A stretch of DNA of 36,198 bases from Bacteroidaceae bacterium. GTDB lineage: Bacteria > Bacteroidota > Bacteroidia > Bacteroidales > Bacteroidaceae. Location of the stretch: NCBI GenBank assembly GCA_017556585.1, contig JAFYMP010000045.1:1-36198 (forward strand), written 5' to 3'. Position numbers and translations under genes: made by a program. The notes beneath the pieces are model-generated. The model ran no database searches, was not told the origin of the DNA, and saw only the letters and a program-made list of their open reading frames with translations. Shown here piece after piece: positions 1 through 10,700 of the stretch; within the stretch, counting starts at the first letter, position 1, and every line of letters starts with the position of its first letter.

Positions 1-12
1 ACCCCTTATTCG

Positions 13-86
13 AGCCTCTTGTCGGATTCGAACCAACGACCCCGAGATTACAAATCACGTGCTCTGGCCAACTGAGCTAAAGAGGC
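13..86 (-). tRNA. tRNA-Thr (anticodon TGT)
   Basis: A 74-nt cloverleaf reads on the minus strand. The 7-bp acceptor stem pairs GCCTCTT (86-80) with AAGAGGC. The D arm closes GCTC with GAGC, and the T arm pairs GTTGG with CCGAC around the loop TTCGAAT. The anticodon loop TTTGTAA carries TGT at 52-50, which reads ACA (Thr). The anticodon stem has one T-T mismatch in its centre. The discriminator base is T and CCA is not encoded, so it must be added after transcription. It lies downstream of hpf but has its own promoter at 118-148. In Bacteroidales this kind of tRNA often leads into a tRNA/tuf cluster, which would lie beyond the left edge; that is inference. Confidence 0.96.
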
Positions 87-89
87 AAA

Positions 90-119
90 TGCACCCGCAT
101 GTTTAGCGGAGCGGGTGCA
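90..119. repeat. Inverted repeat at the tRNA-Thr start site
   Basis: TGCACCCGC (90-98) and GCGGGTGCA (111-119) are perfect 9-bp inverted arms around a 12-nt spacer. The right arm touches the -7 box and the predicted start near 111 falls between the arms. There is no T-run on the minus side, so it does not look like a terminator of hpf. Its role, whether operator, discriminator or chance, is unknown. Confidence 0.6.
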
Positions 120-148
120 AAGATAGACCTATTTTTCTTTTCTGCAAA
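118..148 (-). promoter_or_regulatory. Promoter of tRNA-Thr (Bacteroidota type)
   Basis: On the minus strand, TTTG (148-145) is followed after exactly 19 nt by TATCTTTG (125-118). This fits the Bacteroidota primary-sigma consensus TTTG-N19-21-TAnnTTTG. Predicted transcription starts near 111, about 25 nt before the mature tRNA 5' end. It lies in the gap between hpf and the tRNA, so the tRNA is probably transcribed independently of hpf. Confidence 0.75.
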
Positions 149-163
149 ACTTTTTGCACTTTT

Positions 164-463
164 TTATTTGTCTCGCTGCTTTTCTTTTAATTTTTGTAGC
201 TGTTTAGCCACTGCATCCAGACATTCATCCACTGCTTGTTCGAATGTATCGCATATTTTTTCCGCAAAAATATCACCATTCGGAATCACTGCTGTAATGG
301 ATGCCTGCTTATTCATAGCAGTCTCCGGCTTTACTACCTTTAGGACTACATCTACTCTTTTAATCAACTCGTGCATTTTTTCCAATTTTGCACACTTCTT
401 CTCAATGAACGCCTGAAGCTGTTCTGTTGCATTGAAATGCAAAGCCTGAATTCTAGTCTCCAT
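164..463 (-). CDS. hpf: Ribosome hibernation promoting factor (short HPF/RaiA type)
   Basis: This 99-residue protein has the layout of the ribosome-associated YfiA/HPF fold: the N-terminal strand METRIQALHFNATEQLQAFI, then a helix, then the strand segment RVDVVLKVVKPE, and a charged C-terminal helix ending in KLKEKQRDK. The family binds the 30S decoding region and promotes inactive 70S or 100S ribosomes in stationary phase or starvation. Its length matches the short form, since the long-HPF C-terminal dimerisation domain is absent. The gene follows the xerC-type gene by 13 nt on the same strand, and rpsU lies further upstream, so the group combines a ribosomal protein and a hibernation factor. 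No separate promoter is visible in the 13-nt gap. Confidence 0.93.
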   Translation of the reverse strand: METRIQALHFNATEQLQAFIEKKCAKLEKMHELIKRVDVVLKVVKPETAMNKQASITAVIPNGDIFAEKICDTFEQAVDECLDAVAKQLQKLKEKQRDK

Positions 464-476
464 AATACCTCAATTT

Positions 477-1358
477 TTAGGCTCTTGGATGAGCTTGTTT
501 ATAAATTTCCTTCAGTTCCTGAAATGTAATATGTACATACACTTCTGTTGTAGCCAAACTATTATGTCCCAACAGTTCCTTTACTGCACCAAGTTCGGCA
601 TCGTTATTCAGCATTGATGTAGCAAACGTATGTCTTAAAACGTGCGGACTCTTCTTTTCAACATTACTTTCCTTCAAAGCATCTTTTACCAAATGATAAA
701 CCTGATGTCTGGGAATTCTACCACCTTTTATATTTAAGAAGAGCGCATCACTGTCTTTAACATCAAATTCTGCATCACGCAACTCCATATAATCCTTTAA
801 TTGATCAGCCAATCTATTGGCAAAAGGAATAATGCGTTGCTTATCACGCTTACCCGTTACTTTCAATGTGCCGTTGCCAAAATCTATATCATCGTTGTTA
901 AGTGATATCAATTCTGCCAAACGAATACCGGTTTCATAAAAAAGAGCCAAAATACATCTGTTTCTTACAGATACAAAGTCTGCATCTGATTCTGTACTAT
1001 CAAGAATAGCTTTCATTTCACTATCACGTACAAACTGAGGCAGAGGTTTGCTTACTTTAGGACCTTTAATGTTTTTTACCGGTGTCTGTTCTACAATTCC
1101 CCGTGCTGTTAAAAACTTGTAGAACGTTCTTAAAGTACTCAGTTTACGGTTAACAGTTGTTGCAGCTTCACCATTTTCCATCATAGAGATTACCCACATT
1201 CGTATTACATCCCTATGAACTGTATCAAGTTCCAACGTACTGTCAACACCCTTTATAAATAATTCAAAGAGCACTAAATCTTGTTTGTAGCCGGAGATTG
1301 TCCTTTCTGAATAATTCCGCTCCAACCTTAAATAATCTGTAAACTGCTCTATGTACAT
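477..1358 (-). CDS. xerC: Tyrosine recombinase, XerC type
   Basis: This 293-residue protein has an N-terminal SAM-like core-binding domain (about 1-90) and a C-terminal catalytic domain. The tyrosine-recombinase residues are all visible: Arg146 (TGIRLAEL), Lys170, His239-x-x-Arg242 (HVLRHTF), His265 (LGHNS) and the nucleophile Tyr274 (TEVYVH). Xer recombinases resolve chromosome dimers at dif near the terminus, acting in XerC/XerD pairs; a second one lies at 35020-35937. I chose the start at 1358 because MYIEQFTDYLRLERNYSE aligns with the usual Xer N-terminus. An upstream in-frame ATG at 1421 would add 21 unrelated residues and run through the hairpin at 1370-1392. XerC rather than XerD is assigned from the neighbours rpsU and hpf and is less certain than the family. 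Confidence 0.9.
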   Translation of the reverse strand: MYIEQFTDYLRLERNYSERTISGYKQDLVLFELFIKGVDSTLELDTVHRDVIRMWVISMMENGEAATTVNRKLSTLRTFYKFLTARGIVEQTPVKNIKGPKVSKPLPQFVRDSEMKAILDSTESDADFVSVRNRCILALFYETGIRLAELISLNNDDIDFGNGTLKVTGKRDKQRIIPFANRLADQLKDYMELRDAEFDVKDSDALFLNIKGGRIPRHQVYHLVKDALKESNVEKKSPHVLRHTFATSMLNNDAELGAVKELLGHNSLATTEVYVHITFQELKEIYKQAHPRA

Positions 1359-1392
1359 AAAAAACAATTCGCCACTGAATGATTCAGTAGCG
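1359..1392 (-). terminator. Intrinsic terminator between rpsU and xerC
   Basis: On the minus strand a 10-bp stem with one G-T pair (CGCTACTGAA and TTCAGTGGCG, 1392-1370) has a 3-nt loop and is followed by AATTGTTTTTT (1369-1359). The U-tract directly touches the xerC start codon at 1358-1356. It would end the rpsU message and let only read-through transcripts reach xerC and hpf. Confidence 0.75.
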
Positions 1393-1438
1393 AATATAGG
1401 AAAAGAAATCCCAAAATGCAAACTTTGCGAGTATTTTT

Positions 1439-1630
1439 TTACTCTTCTGTCTGCTGGAGTTTCTGTACGTAGATAGCGTGTTCCATCTTGAGACGCTTCA
1501 GTTCTGATGGTTTATCAAACTGCTGACGACGTCTTAGTTCTTTAACAACACCTGTCTTTTCGTACTTTCTTTTAAATTTTTTGAGAGCGCGTTCAATGTT
1601 TTCACCCTCTTTTACTGGAACAATGATCAT
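1439..1630 (-). CDS. rpsU: 30S ribosomal protein S21
   Basis: This 63-residue basic protein starts MIIVPVKEGENIERALKKFK and carries the S21 core KYEKTGVVKELRRRQ with a charged C-terminal helix. S21 binds the 30S platform near the anti-Shine-Dalgarno end of 16S rRNA. In Bacteroidota, where Shine-Dalgarno use is low, S21 has been reported to help hide the anti-SD sequence; that is family knowledge, not visible here. The length is typical. A two-part promoter lies upstream (1686-1716) and a terminator follows (1359-1392). The stop codon sits inside a small inverted repeat GAGTA/TACTC on the coding strand. Confidence 0.97.
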   Translation of the reverse strand: MIIVPVKEGENIERALKKFKRKYEKTGVVKELRRRQQFDKPSELKRLKMEHAIYVQKLQQTEE

Positions 1631-1685
1631 TTTAGTTCTTTAATTATTTTGTTTTAACTTCTTTTTCGTTTGAGAATAAGCGGCG

Positions 1686-1716
1686 CAAAATTAGATATTT
1701 TTTCAACATAACCAAA
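1686..1716 (-). promoter_or_regulatory. Promoter of rpsU
   Basis: On the minus strand TTTG (1716-1713), a 19-nt spacer and TAATTTTG (1693-1686) match the Bacteroidota consensus TTTG-N19-21-TAnnTTTG. Predicted start is near 1679, giving a leader of about 50 nt before the ATG at 1630. The rest of the 148-nt gap up to the end of the giant gene is AT-rich and shows no clear terminator for that gene. Confidence 0.75.
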
Positions 1717-1778
1717 ATCTTTGCGCATTTTATTTCAACAATTTACATAGTAATGCCGTTTACCACCTTATTTATATA

Positions 1779-4700
1779 TTAAGGAGTGGGTTGCTGACCT
1801 ATCTGAACTTTAGTTGCACCGGTAACTTTTCCTTGATTACCACCACCATAAACATTTCCACCTATAGTTCCATCCAGTATAGTTACCGATGTATCACCCT
1901 CTACATCTGCAGCGTTACCACCACCAAAGACAGTATTTTCTACAATACCGTTTTCCATCTTCACAGTAGTGTTACCTTTTACTGCAGCAGCATTACCACC
2001 ACCGTAAACAGTTCCAATCACACCAATCTTTCCCTTTTCATGAACGGGTAAGGTTACTTTACTACCGTCGCTAAAAGTAATGGTTTGTCCATTATAAGCC
2101 CAATCTCTTTCTCTATTATCACCCTCTTTAACGTCGATGTTTACGGTAGGATTACCTTTCACTACAGCATTTTCACCAAATCCACCACCAAACACATTAC
2201 CAATACTGGTGAACGATATCAAGTTGATAATAGGATCGTCCTCACCTTCCGGAGTAGTATAAGGTGCTTGGTTACCACAACCATAGAGTTCACCAATAGT
2301 AATAGGATTACAGCCGGTCTCTTCAATAGTCACTGTAATAGAACCATTAATTGTACCACCTATATTATTACCACCAAACACGCGGTCAAAATGGCCACTG
2401 GAGATAGTAAGATTAATATCACCCTTTACATCGGCATTGCGTGCTCCACCATAGATCTCTTCCAGAGCCTCAATACAACCTAACTCTATTTTTGAATCAC
2501 CATCCATATAGGCTTCGTTACCACCGCCATAGATGCCACCAACATTAAGCGGACAGGTACCGGCATTATCAACATAAGCAAGTGATTCCGTTACCACATT
2601 TCCTTTGGTATTGCTGGCACCAAACAGATTATGAACAGTACCACCTAACACACTGGCTTTAGACATACCGGTTCCATACTTACCATTAGCTGTATTCTGT
2701 TGGTATGCCACAGCATCTATAATACCTACGTCGGCACCGGGATTATCATACCATGTGCTGCCTCCGTCCAGTTTATATTTGTCTTTACCATTACCACCAC
2801 CAAATACATTGCCTATCTCATAACTACCTAAAACAATCACATCGGTTGCTGGGGTTGGAGCAGCATTACCGCCACCATAAACATACTCAATGCTTGCTTC
2901 GTCACAAGCATCAATAACCACCTGGACAGGTTTGTCTGTATTATCATGAGCGGCAGCAGTATTGACATCTATTTTATATGATGAGAATTGACCTTCAGCA
3001 AATTGATCTGTTGGATTATATGCAGCTAAGTTACCACCACCATATACTGCATTCAGCTCGTAAACGCCACTATTCTTGTTCGGCTTTGCCTTTATATTGC
3101 CCTCTCCGTCGCGTGCCACTGTGTTGAGCACCTGAACCAGCACCGTTCCCTTGGGCGAACCGTTTATGTTGTTGCATCCGAACACGCGGCCCGAGGTCGG
3201 GATTACATTGCCTTTGTCGTCAGTAGTTGTTGCCAGAACAAAAGCTGTTCCATCAAGCGTCACGGTAACATTACCATTGACATCTGCTTCTGTTTCGCTA
3301 TCGCCAAGACCACCGCCGTAGGCATCGCCATGAATAATACCACCCGTCAGATTCACGACTGTTGTGTTGGAAGTGTTTGTATTTACCGTACCCAATGCCG
3401 AGCCACCATATACATCACCGTAAACGGTGCCTCCTTGGATATTGACAGCTACGTTACCAGACACTTGTGTATCCTTACCATAACCGCCACCATGCACATT
3501 GGCATGTGCAGCATCCGTACCGATAGTACCATTGGTCAAAGTTACAGTGGTGTTACCTACAGCACCGCTGGCATTACTACCGCCATAGACACCGCTTGCG
3601 ATGGTTCCACCAGTTATATCCACAACACCATTCTCCGATACACCGGCAGCATTACCACCACCAAATACGCTTCCAGCAACTGCTCCAGCAATAATGTTCA
3701 CGTCAGTAGAGCCTGTCACTTCAGCAGCATCGCCACCACCAAATACGTTCTGGCTCACGACAACAGTGCCTCCTGATTCCTGGTTAATATTAACTAATGT
3801 AGTTCCGGTAACAATAGCTTTATCTCCTAAACCACCACCAAAGACACTACCTGTAACAGTTCCATTCAGAATGTTAACTGCAGTTTTTCCCGAATAAGGT
3901 GCCAAGTTACCTGCACCATAAACATTACCTAAGGCGTTGACACCGCAAGTACCTGTCCAGTCAACATTTACTACAATATCTCCACTTACATTTCCGCTGG
4001 CGTTATTACCACCAAATACGCGTGAGATATTTCCGCCAGTGATATTCAGTGTAATACCGCTATTAATATCGGCAGCATTGGCACCACCATAAACATCGCC
4101 AATTCCTTCACCGTCACCACCTGTACAGCCAATGGTTATCGTACCTGCATTACCTGCGGCTTCGTTACCACCGCCATAGACTTCAGCAATGTGCATTTCA
4201 CATTCTCCCTCCTTAGTGATATTCAAAGAGATGTTTCCTGTTATATTACCCATGCTGTTACTTCCACCAAACACCTTATCTATAGTACCACCATGTATAT
4301 TAACAAGTACATCGCCATTAACGTCAGCACCAATGCTATTTTCCTTATAACCATGACCACCGCCAAATACATAGCCTATAGTGTTTCCACCCCAGACTGT
4401 TACATTAGTACCATTCACAGCAGCTGCATTACCACCACCATACACGTATTCGATACTATTGTCACATTTATAAATTGTCACCTTTGGATAACCTTTTCCG
4501 TATGTATAAGCAGCCTTATTACCACCTCCATAAACCGCATATAGTGCATACTGTCCTTCAGCAGGAGCCGGATCTGTAGCATTTATATTTACAATAACTG
4601 AATGCTGTGGAGCACCATTAATATTATTTGCACCATACACACCACCTGAACCTTCCTCAGCGGTTTTCTTAACACTACCACCATTGACAGTCACAGTTAC

Positions 4701-7700
4701 AGGGGCATATACGTTGGCTGCAACTTCGTCACTACCCAATGCACCACCATATAGTGAACCATATATAGTTCCCTTATTAAGGGTTACATTAGTGTGATAA
4801 GTATCATTTGCAGATGTACCATTAACTGTACCCAATGCAGATCCACCATATACATCACCATAAATTTCAACACCACCTTCTGTTTGATTTGATTCGCCGA
4901 TTAAGATGTCAACATTGCCTAAAACGCCTGTCTCCTGTCCATAACCGCCACCATGCACGTTGGCATGTGCTGCATCCGTACCAATAATACCGTTGGTCAA
5001 AGTCACAATAGTATTGCCCACAGCGCCGCTGGCATTACTACCACCATAGACACCGCTTGCAATCGTACCACCAGTGATGTCCACAACACCATTCTCCGAT
5101 ACACCGGCAGCATTACCGCCACCAAAGACACTACCACTGACAGCACCATTGATGATGTTGACATCGGTTGATCCCGTTACAGCTGCAGCATCACCGCCAC
5201 CCAATACATTCTGGGTCACCATTACGCTATGGCCATCGGCACTGCCGTCGATATTCACTTTCGTAGTACCAGTAACAACAGCAGTTGCACCCAAGCCACC
5301 ACCGTAAACGCTACCTGTAACAGTTCCGTTCAAGATATTAACCTCCGTATTGCCTGAGTATGCAGCTTGGTTTCCTGCACCATAGACATTGCCCAGCGCA
5401 TTAACGCCACAAGTACCAGACCAATCTACATTTACTTGGATATCACCATTAATAGAACCGCTGGTATTATTACCACCAAACACGCGTTTGATATTTCCGC
5501 CAGTGATATTCAATGTGATGGGTGTATTAATATCAGCTGCATTTGCACCGCCGTACACATCACCGATACCTTCTCCTTCACCACCAGTACAAGCAATGTT
5601 TATCGTACCTGCATTACCAGCAGCTTCGTTACCACCACCATAAACTTCTGTAATATGCAATTCGCAAGACTCATCACCCTTTTCAATGATCAAGTTGATG
5701 ACACCACCAATATTACCCTTACTGTTACTTCCGCCGAATACCTTATTAATAGTACCACCAGTAACAAGTACATTTACATTACCATTCACATTGGCCTCGG
5801 TCTGAGGTTCGGCATCCTTATCACCATGTCCGCCACCGAACACCATACCAGTGATTTTTCCGCCATCGATAGTCACACTAGTAGCGCTCACATCAGCGGC
5901 ATTACCACCACCATAAACGTTGCCTATCTGTGTATTGCAATCATTCACAACTTTTACCACTGGAGTTCCTACAACGTTGGCTGCATCACCACCACCATAA
6001 ACGTCGCCAGTTACAATAGCCGTATGGCTTGCATTATTGTCACCAATGGTTACTTGAGGATTACCATAAACGATGGCCGATTCACCTAAGCCACCACCAA
6101 AGACGTGACCAGAAACAGTTCCATTGAGTATGTTTACAGCAGGATAATTGCCCTTGTTGCTAGAAGCACTTCCATATTGAGCGAGGTTTCCTGCGCCATA
6201 CACATTGCCCAAGTAGTTAACTCCACAAGGATTTTCAGTGTTCCAATTTACATTAACCACAATACCACCACTAATTGAACCACTGGCGTTATTACCACCA
6301 AATACGCGATTAATCTTACCGCCAGTAATATTCAGTGTGATATAACTATTGATATCAGCAGCATTGGCACCACCATAAACATCATCAATGCCTTCTATTT
6401 CTGAGCCGGTACAGCCAATTGTTATCACACCGGCATTGCCTGCGGCTTCGTTACCACCACCATAAACTTCCGTAATATGCAATTCGCAAGACTCATCACC
6501 CTTTTCTATATTCAAAGCAATTGTACCGGTTATATTACCCTTACTGTTACTACCGCCGAATACCTTATTTATAGTACCACCGGTAATATCAAGATTTACA
6601 TTACCATTTACATTGGCCTCAGTCTGTGGGTCGGCATTCTTGTCACCATGACCGCCACCGAATACCATGCCGGTGATAGTACCACCATCAATATTCACAT
6701 CAGTACCTTCCACGTCTGCTGCATTACCACCACCATAGACATTGCCAATAGTGGTGTTGCACTTGTTCACGACATTCACAACAGGTATTCCTACCACATT
6801 ACCAGCATCGCCACCGCCGTAGACATCGCCCTTGACAATAGCCTCATAGCCTGCATTAGATTTGTCGCCAATAGTCACTGTCGGATTACCCGTCACTTGA
6901 CCCTTGCTGTGGTCATTGGCATCACCCTTACCACCACCATAGACGTTGCCGCTGACTTCGCCGTTGAGGATGTTGACTGCAGGGGCACCGCTATATTGAG
7001 CGAGGTTACCGCCTCCAAAGACGTTGCCGACATACCAACCGCAGGTTTCTTCGTTCTTATTTACATTCACCGTTATGGTTCCGTTGATACCTCCGCCGGT
7101 ATTATTACCGCCAAAGACATTGGCCACCATACCACTGTTGATATTCAGTGTTATGCCACTGGCATTTGTAACATTCGCATTGTTGGCGCCTCCATACACC
7201 GCACCGATACCTTCAAGTATCTTACCTATATTTTCAGGATGAGCTGCGTGGCCTTCGTCACCTTCAACAAGCGCTCCCGTGCAGCCAATGGTTACCGCAC
7301 CGGCATTACCATCAGCCTCGTTACCACCGCCATAGACCTCTCCAATGCGCATATCACAAGCACCATCCTTGTTAATGTCCAAGTTTATGGTACCACTGAT
7401 ATTACCTTTACTATTGCTTCCGCCAAACACTCTCTTAATGGTGCCACCCTTAATAGCTAGATTTACATCTCCTTCTACATTGGCTCCTGGGCCATCTTTA
7501 TAGCCATGTCCGCCACCAAACACATTGCCAATGACGTTGCCACCCCAGATGGTCACATTCGTAGATTTTACCGCTGCTGCATTACCACCACCATAGACAT
7601 ATTCTATGCTGTTGTCGCAACCATGAACAGTTACAGTAGGATAACCATTACCGTAAAGATAGTCAGCTTGGTTTCCTCCGCCATAGACGGCATAGAGAGC

Positions 7701-10700
7701 ATATTCCCCCTCTGCAGGAGCAGGATCTGTGCCGTAGATATCCACAGTTACCGAGCGTTGTGGCGCGCCATTGATATTATTTGCACCATATACACCACCG
7801 GAACCTGCTACCGATGTAGCCTTCACGCTACCGCCATGCACCTCTACTTTCACCGGACCATTTACGTTGGCCGCTACGGAAGCACTTCCAAGACCACCTC
7901 CATAAAGCGAACCATTAATGGTACCTTTATACATGGTAACGTAGGTGTGATCATTCGCATCACTATTTACTGTACCCAGTGCCGAGCCACCATATACATC
8001 GCCATAGACGGTAACGCCGCCTGTGGCTTGACCTTCAGTGCCGAGAGTAACCTCAACATTACCACTAACCCGAGTGGCTTGTCCATATCCACCACCGTGG
8101 ATATTGGCAGGTGCAGATGATGTACCTACCTGACCTCCGTTGATTTGCATGGTGACATTTTCTGAAATAGTGCCAGTAACATTGCTTCCGCCATAAACAC
8201 CCTTATCAACTTGTCCGCCTATCATATTGACATTGACAACTACACCTTGTTTCTGGTTAGAGCCACCAAAAACAGAACCTGCCACTTCGCCTCCAGTCAC
8301 ATAAACTGAGGCTATTGCATTAGAATAACCATAGTTACCACCACCATAAACATTATTTTTAATATAACTATCATCAGCAATAACAACATTTGAGTTATTT
8401 ACTTGCCCAGTCGTAGCCTGTGCTGAATTACCACTGCCTGCACCAAACACATTACCATCTAATGATGTATTAAGCGTCAAATCCGTAGCATTACCAATAT
8501 GTGTATTTCCACCGACATATATGTATGTATCAGAAGGTAACGTACCACCTGATTGCCCCGGATCTGTTCCATTACAACCTGCGGCAATCCATCCATTAAT
8601 CTGACCTCCTGTGAAAATCATACGTCGAATACCACTAGATGCCGCAAATGCACCAGAACCATAAACCACGCCGCGAACCTGACCTCCTGTCATTCTCACG
8701 AAAAAAGATTCATTGTTTGCAGGATTATTACTATCAATACCACCGGCAATACCTGACAATATACCACCTTCCACATAAAGCATACGTTTACCAATGTTCG
8801 TTTGAGCACCTCCCGAACTGACATAAAATACCTGATTAGCATCACCGTAATAACCCCCATTAGGAGTACCTTGATTATTAAAAGTAGTGTTCGTAACATT
8901 TGTTTCTGAACATAGATTGCCACTCTTCACCCAGCATGTAAAGGTTGCATTATTTTGATTTCCGCTTCCGTATGTGGGTTGATAACCTAAGAACAATTCG
9001 TCTGATATTATAAGTTTAGTATTGTCTTCTTTTGCACGGTCATAATCGTTGCCCAGTGTGCCTTTTATCTGATTGGAAGTACCATTACACCTGACATAAC
9101 CAGCTGTTTCTTCTGTTCCAGCAATAAAGGAAACATCAGTAAATTTACCACTCTCTAATTTAAGATGATAATTAAGATTTACGTTATAAGACGGTGATCC
9201 ATAATTATTTGTAGAACTGTTAACACCTGTTACATAATTAGCACACTGTGAAGTCGTAACCATACCTCTACCTATAGTGACACTGTGATTATTGCAGTTT
9301 AATGTATTCTGCGAATTCCACTTCGCATACTCTATCTTCGTTACACCATCATTGTTAGGGGTAATATTCCCAGTAAACGTATAATTATCCCTGTAATCTG
9401 GATCAGCACCTGTAGCATTAGGCTCTACCATCATAATGGTCACAGGCTGAGATAAGGTCAATGTGCCTGAATAGTTCCTGTTTATTACTAAGAAATTATT
9501 TTCATATGTGGTAGTAGAACTGCCATTTGTAATATTGAAGGTATAATTGTTGTTGCTATTATTTACCGTTGCTAAATATGTAACTTTGGCATTCACCCAT
9601 GTAGCCTCAAACACAATCTCTGCGGAAATACAATTCGTGCTTGGATAAGGTAGGTTGACGAATGTGATTTCTTGGTCAAGTGGTAACGTACTGCCATTAT
9701 TGTAGCCATTGATGTATTCGCCACCGCTAATAATCTTCCAACCGCCGAAACCCTTGCCTGTGGGGCGCTTGCTGAAGGGGTTAGAAATTACCGTATAGGG
9801 ATATTGCCCTGCTGTAGCGCCTTGCTCCAATGTCTTGAAGTAAACAAATGATGTCTCGCTCTCATCAATGGATACTGCACCTCCATTGGCGTTATACGTA
9901 ATCTTTACATTGCGAGGATTAGGGCTATAGAGCTTGCCAACATAATTGTCGTTATAGTTTCCACCATCAACAGCTCTATCCACACCGCTATAGTAAGTCC
10001 AGTTGTGGTCTTCGAGGTCATTCAACGTGACGACTCCGCCATCTACACCTGTAGGCCTAGAGGTCTCATACGTACGGCTAGCAACACTTGAGTTGATGTA
10101 CCCAGATTTTACAGCCATAGCTTTTACGGTTACCTTCTCGTCTACTTCAAAAGGGTTTTCGTAAAGGTTCGAAGACGTGGTAGGATCACTGCCATCTATT
10201 GTATAATAGATAGTTGCGCCTTCGGTAGCACAGGTTATAGTTGTCAAGGCTTTTGCTCCGTTGGATTCATACTCAATCGTTGGAGTTTTTACCCTTTCTG
10301 CAACGGTGATATTGACAGTAGTACTACATGCATTAGTCGTGCCGTCTTTTGCTTTTGCAATAAGAGTAAGAGTAGCATTACCCATAGCGACAGGATGCAA
10401 TGTCACTTTACCTCCGCTTGTGGGAGTGGTAACTACGGTAAAGATTCCCGTGTTGCTACTCGTTGCCTCCACCTTGTCGTAAATAGGGGTTGTTCCCGTG
10501 AGAATATAACTGATGTCGTCGTCTGTAGCTACAGCCAATGAGAAGTCGCTGGCAGAGATGGCGGTCGGGGTATTACCTGACTGTTGTAGGGTTATTGTTG
10601 TTGTGGCTGTCTTTGTTACACCATTTCTAGAGACACTACATGTTAAGGTCAACTCAGTCTCGGTTGCAGGCAAACTATTTACCGTAATAGCACCCGTAGA

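Larger units (their letters stand above)
1790..8680 (-). repeat. About 70 degenerate ~30-residue GGG repeats in the giant gene
   Basis: The translated array repeats the core [VIL][YF]GG[GSAN][NHDLAK], for example VYGGGNAADV, VFGGGHGDK, VFGGSNSKG, VYGGGNEAAG, VYGGANAADI, VFGGNNASG and VYGAGNLAPY. I counted 71 cores by eye. The sub-types recur in a fixed order (NAA, HG, SNSKG, NEA, ANAA, NNAS, AGNLA, GLG, GDAA), so the array has a second-order period of eight or nine repeats. Sixteen cores are preceded by Cys eight or nine residues before the Tyr/Phe. Confidence 0.9.

Noticed and set aside
143-158. Palindrome TGCAAAA/TTTTGCA after hpf as a terminator
   Set aside because: The T-run is on the plus side, where there is no gene to end; on the hpf strand no U-tract follows. 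It also overlaps the -33 box of tRNA-Thr.
99-416. Plus-strand 105-codon frame opposite hpf
   Set aside because: It is antisense to a clear hpf gene and crosses the tRNA promoter; it has no recognisable domain.
3450-8110. Regular repeats that could suggest a CRISPR array
   Set aside because: Repeats are degenerate, in frame, and lie inside one long coding sequence; there are no short constant repeats with unique spacers and no cas genes.
1791-8120. Many long plus-strand open frames opposite the giant gene, including 240 and 327 codons
   Set aside because: They are antisense to the repeat array, rich in Thr, Ile and Ser from the reverse of Gly, Asn and Val codons, and look like composition artefacts. 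No signal, domain or promoter supports them.
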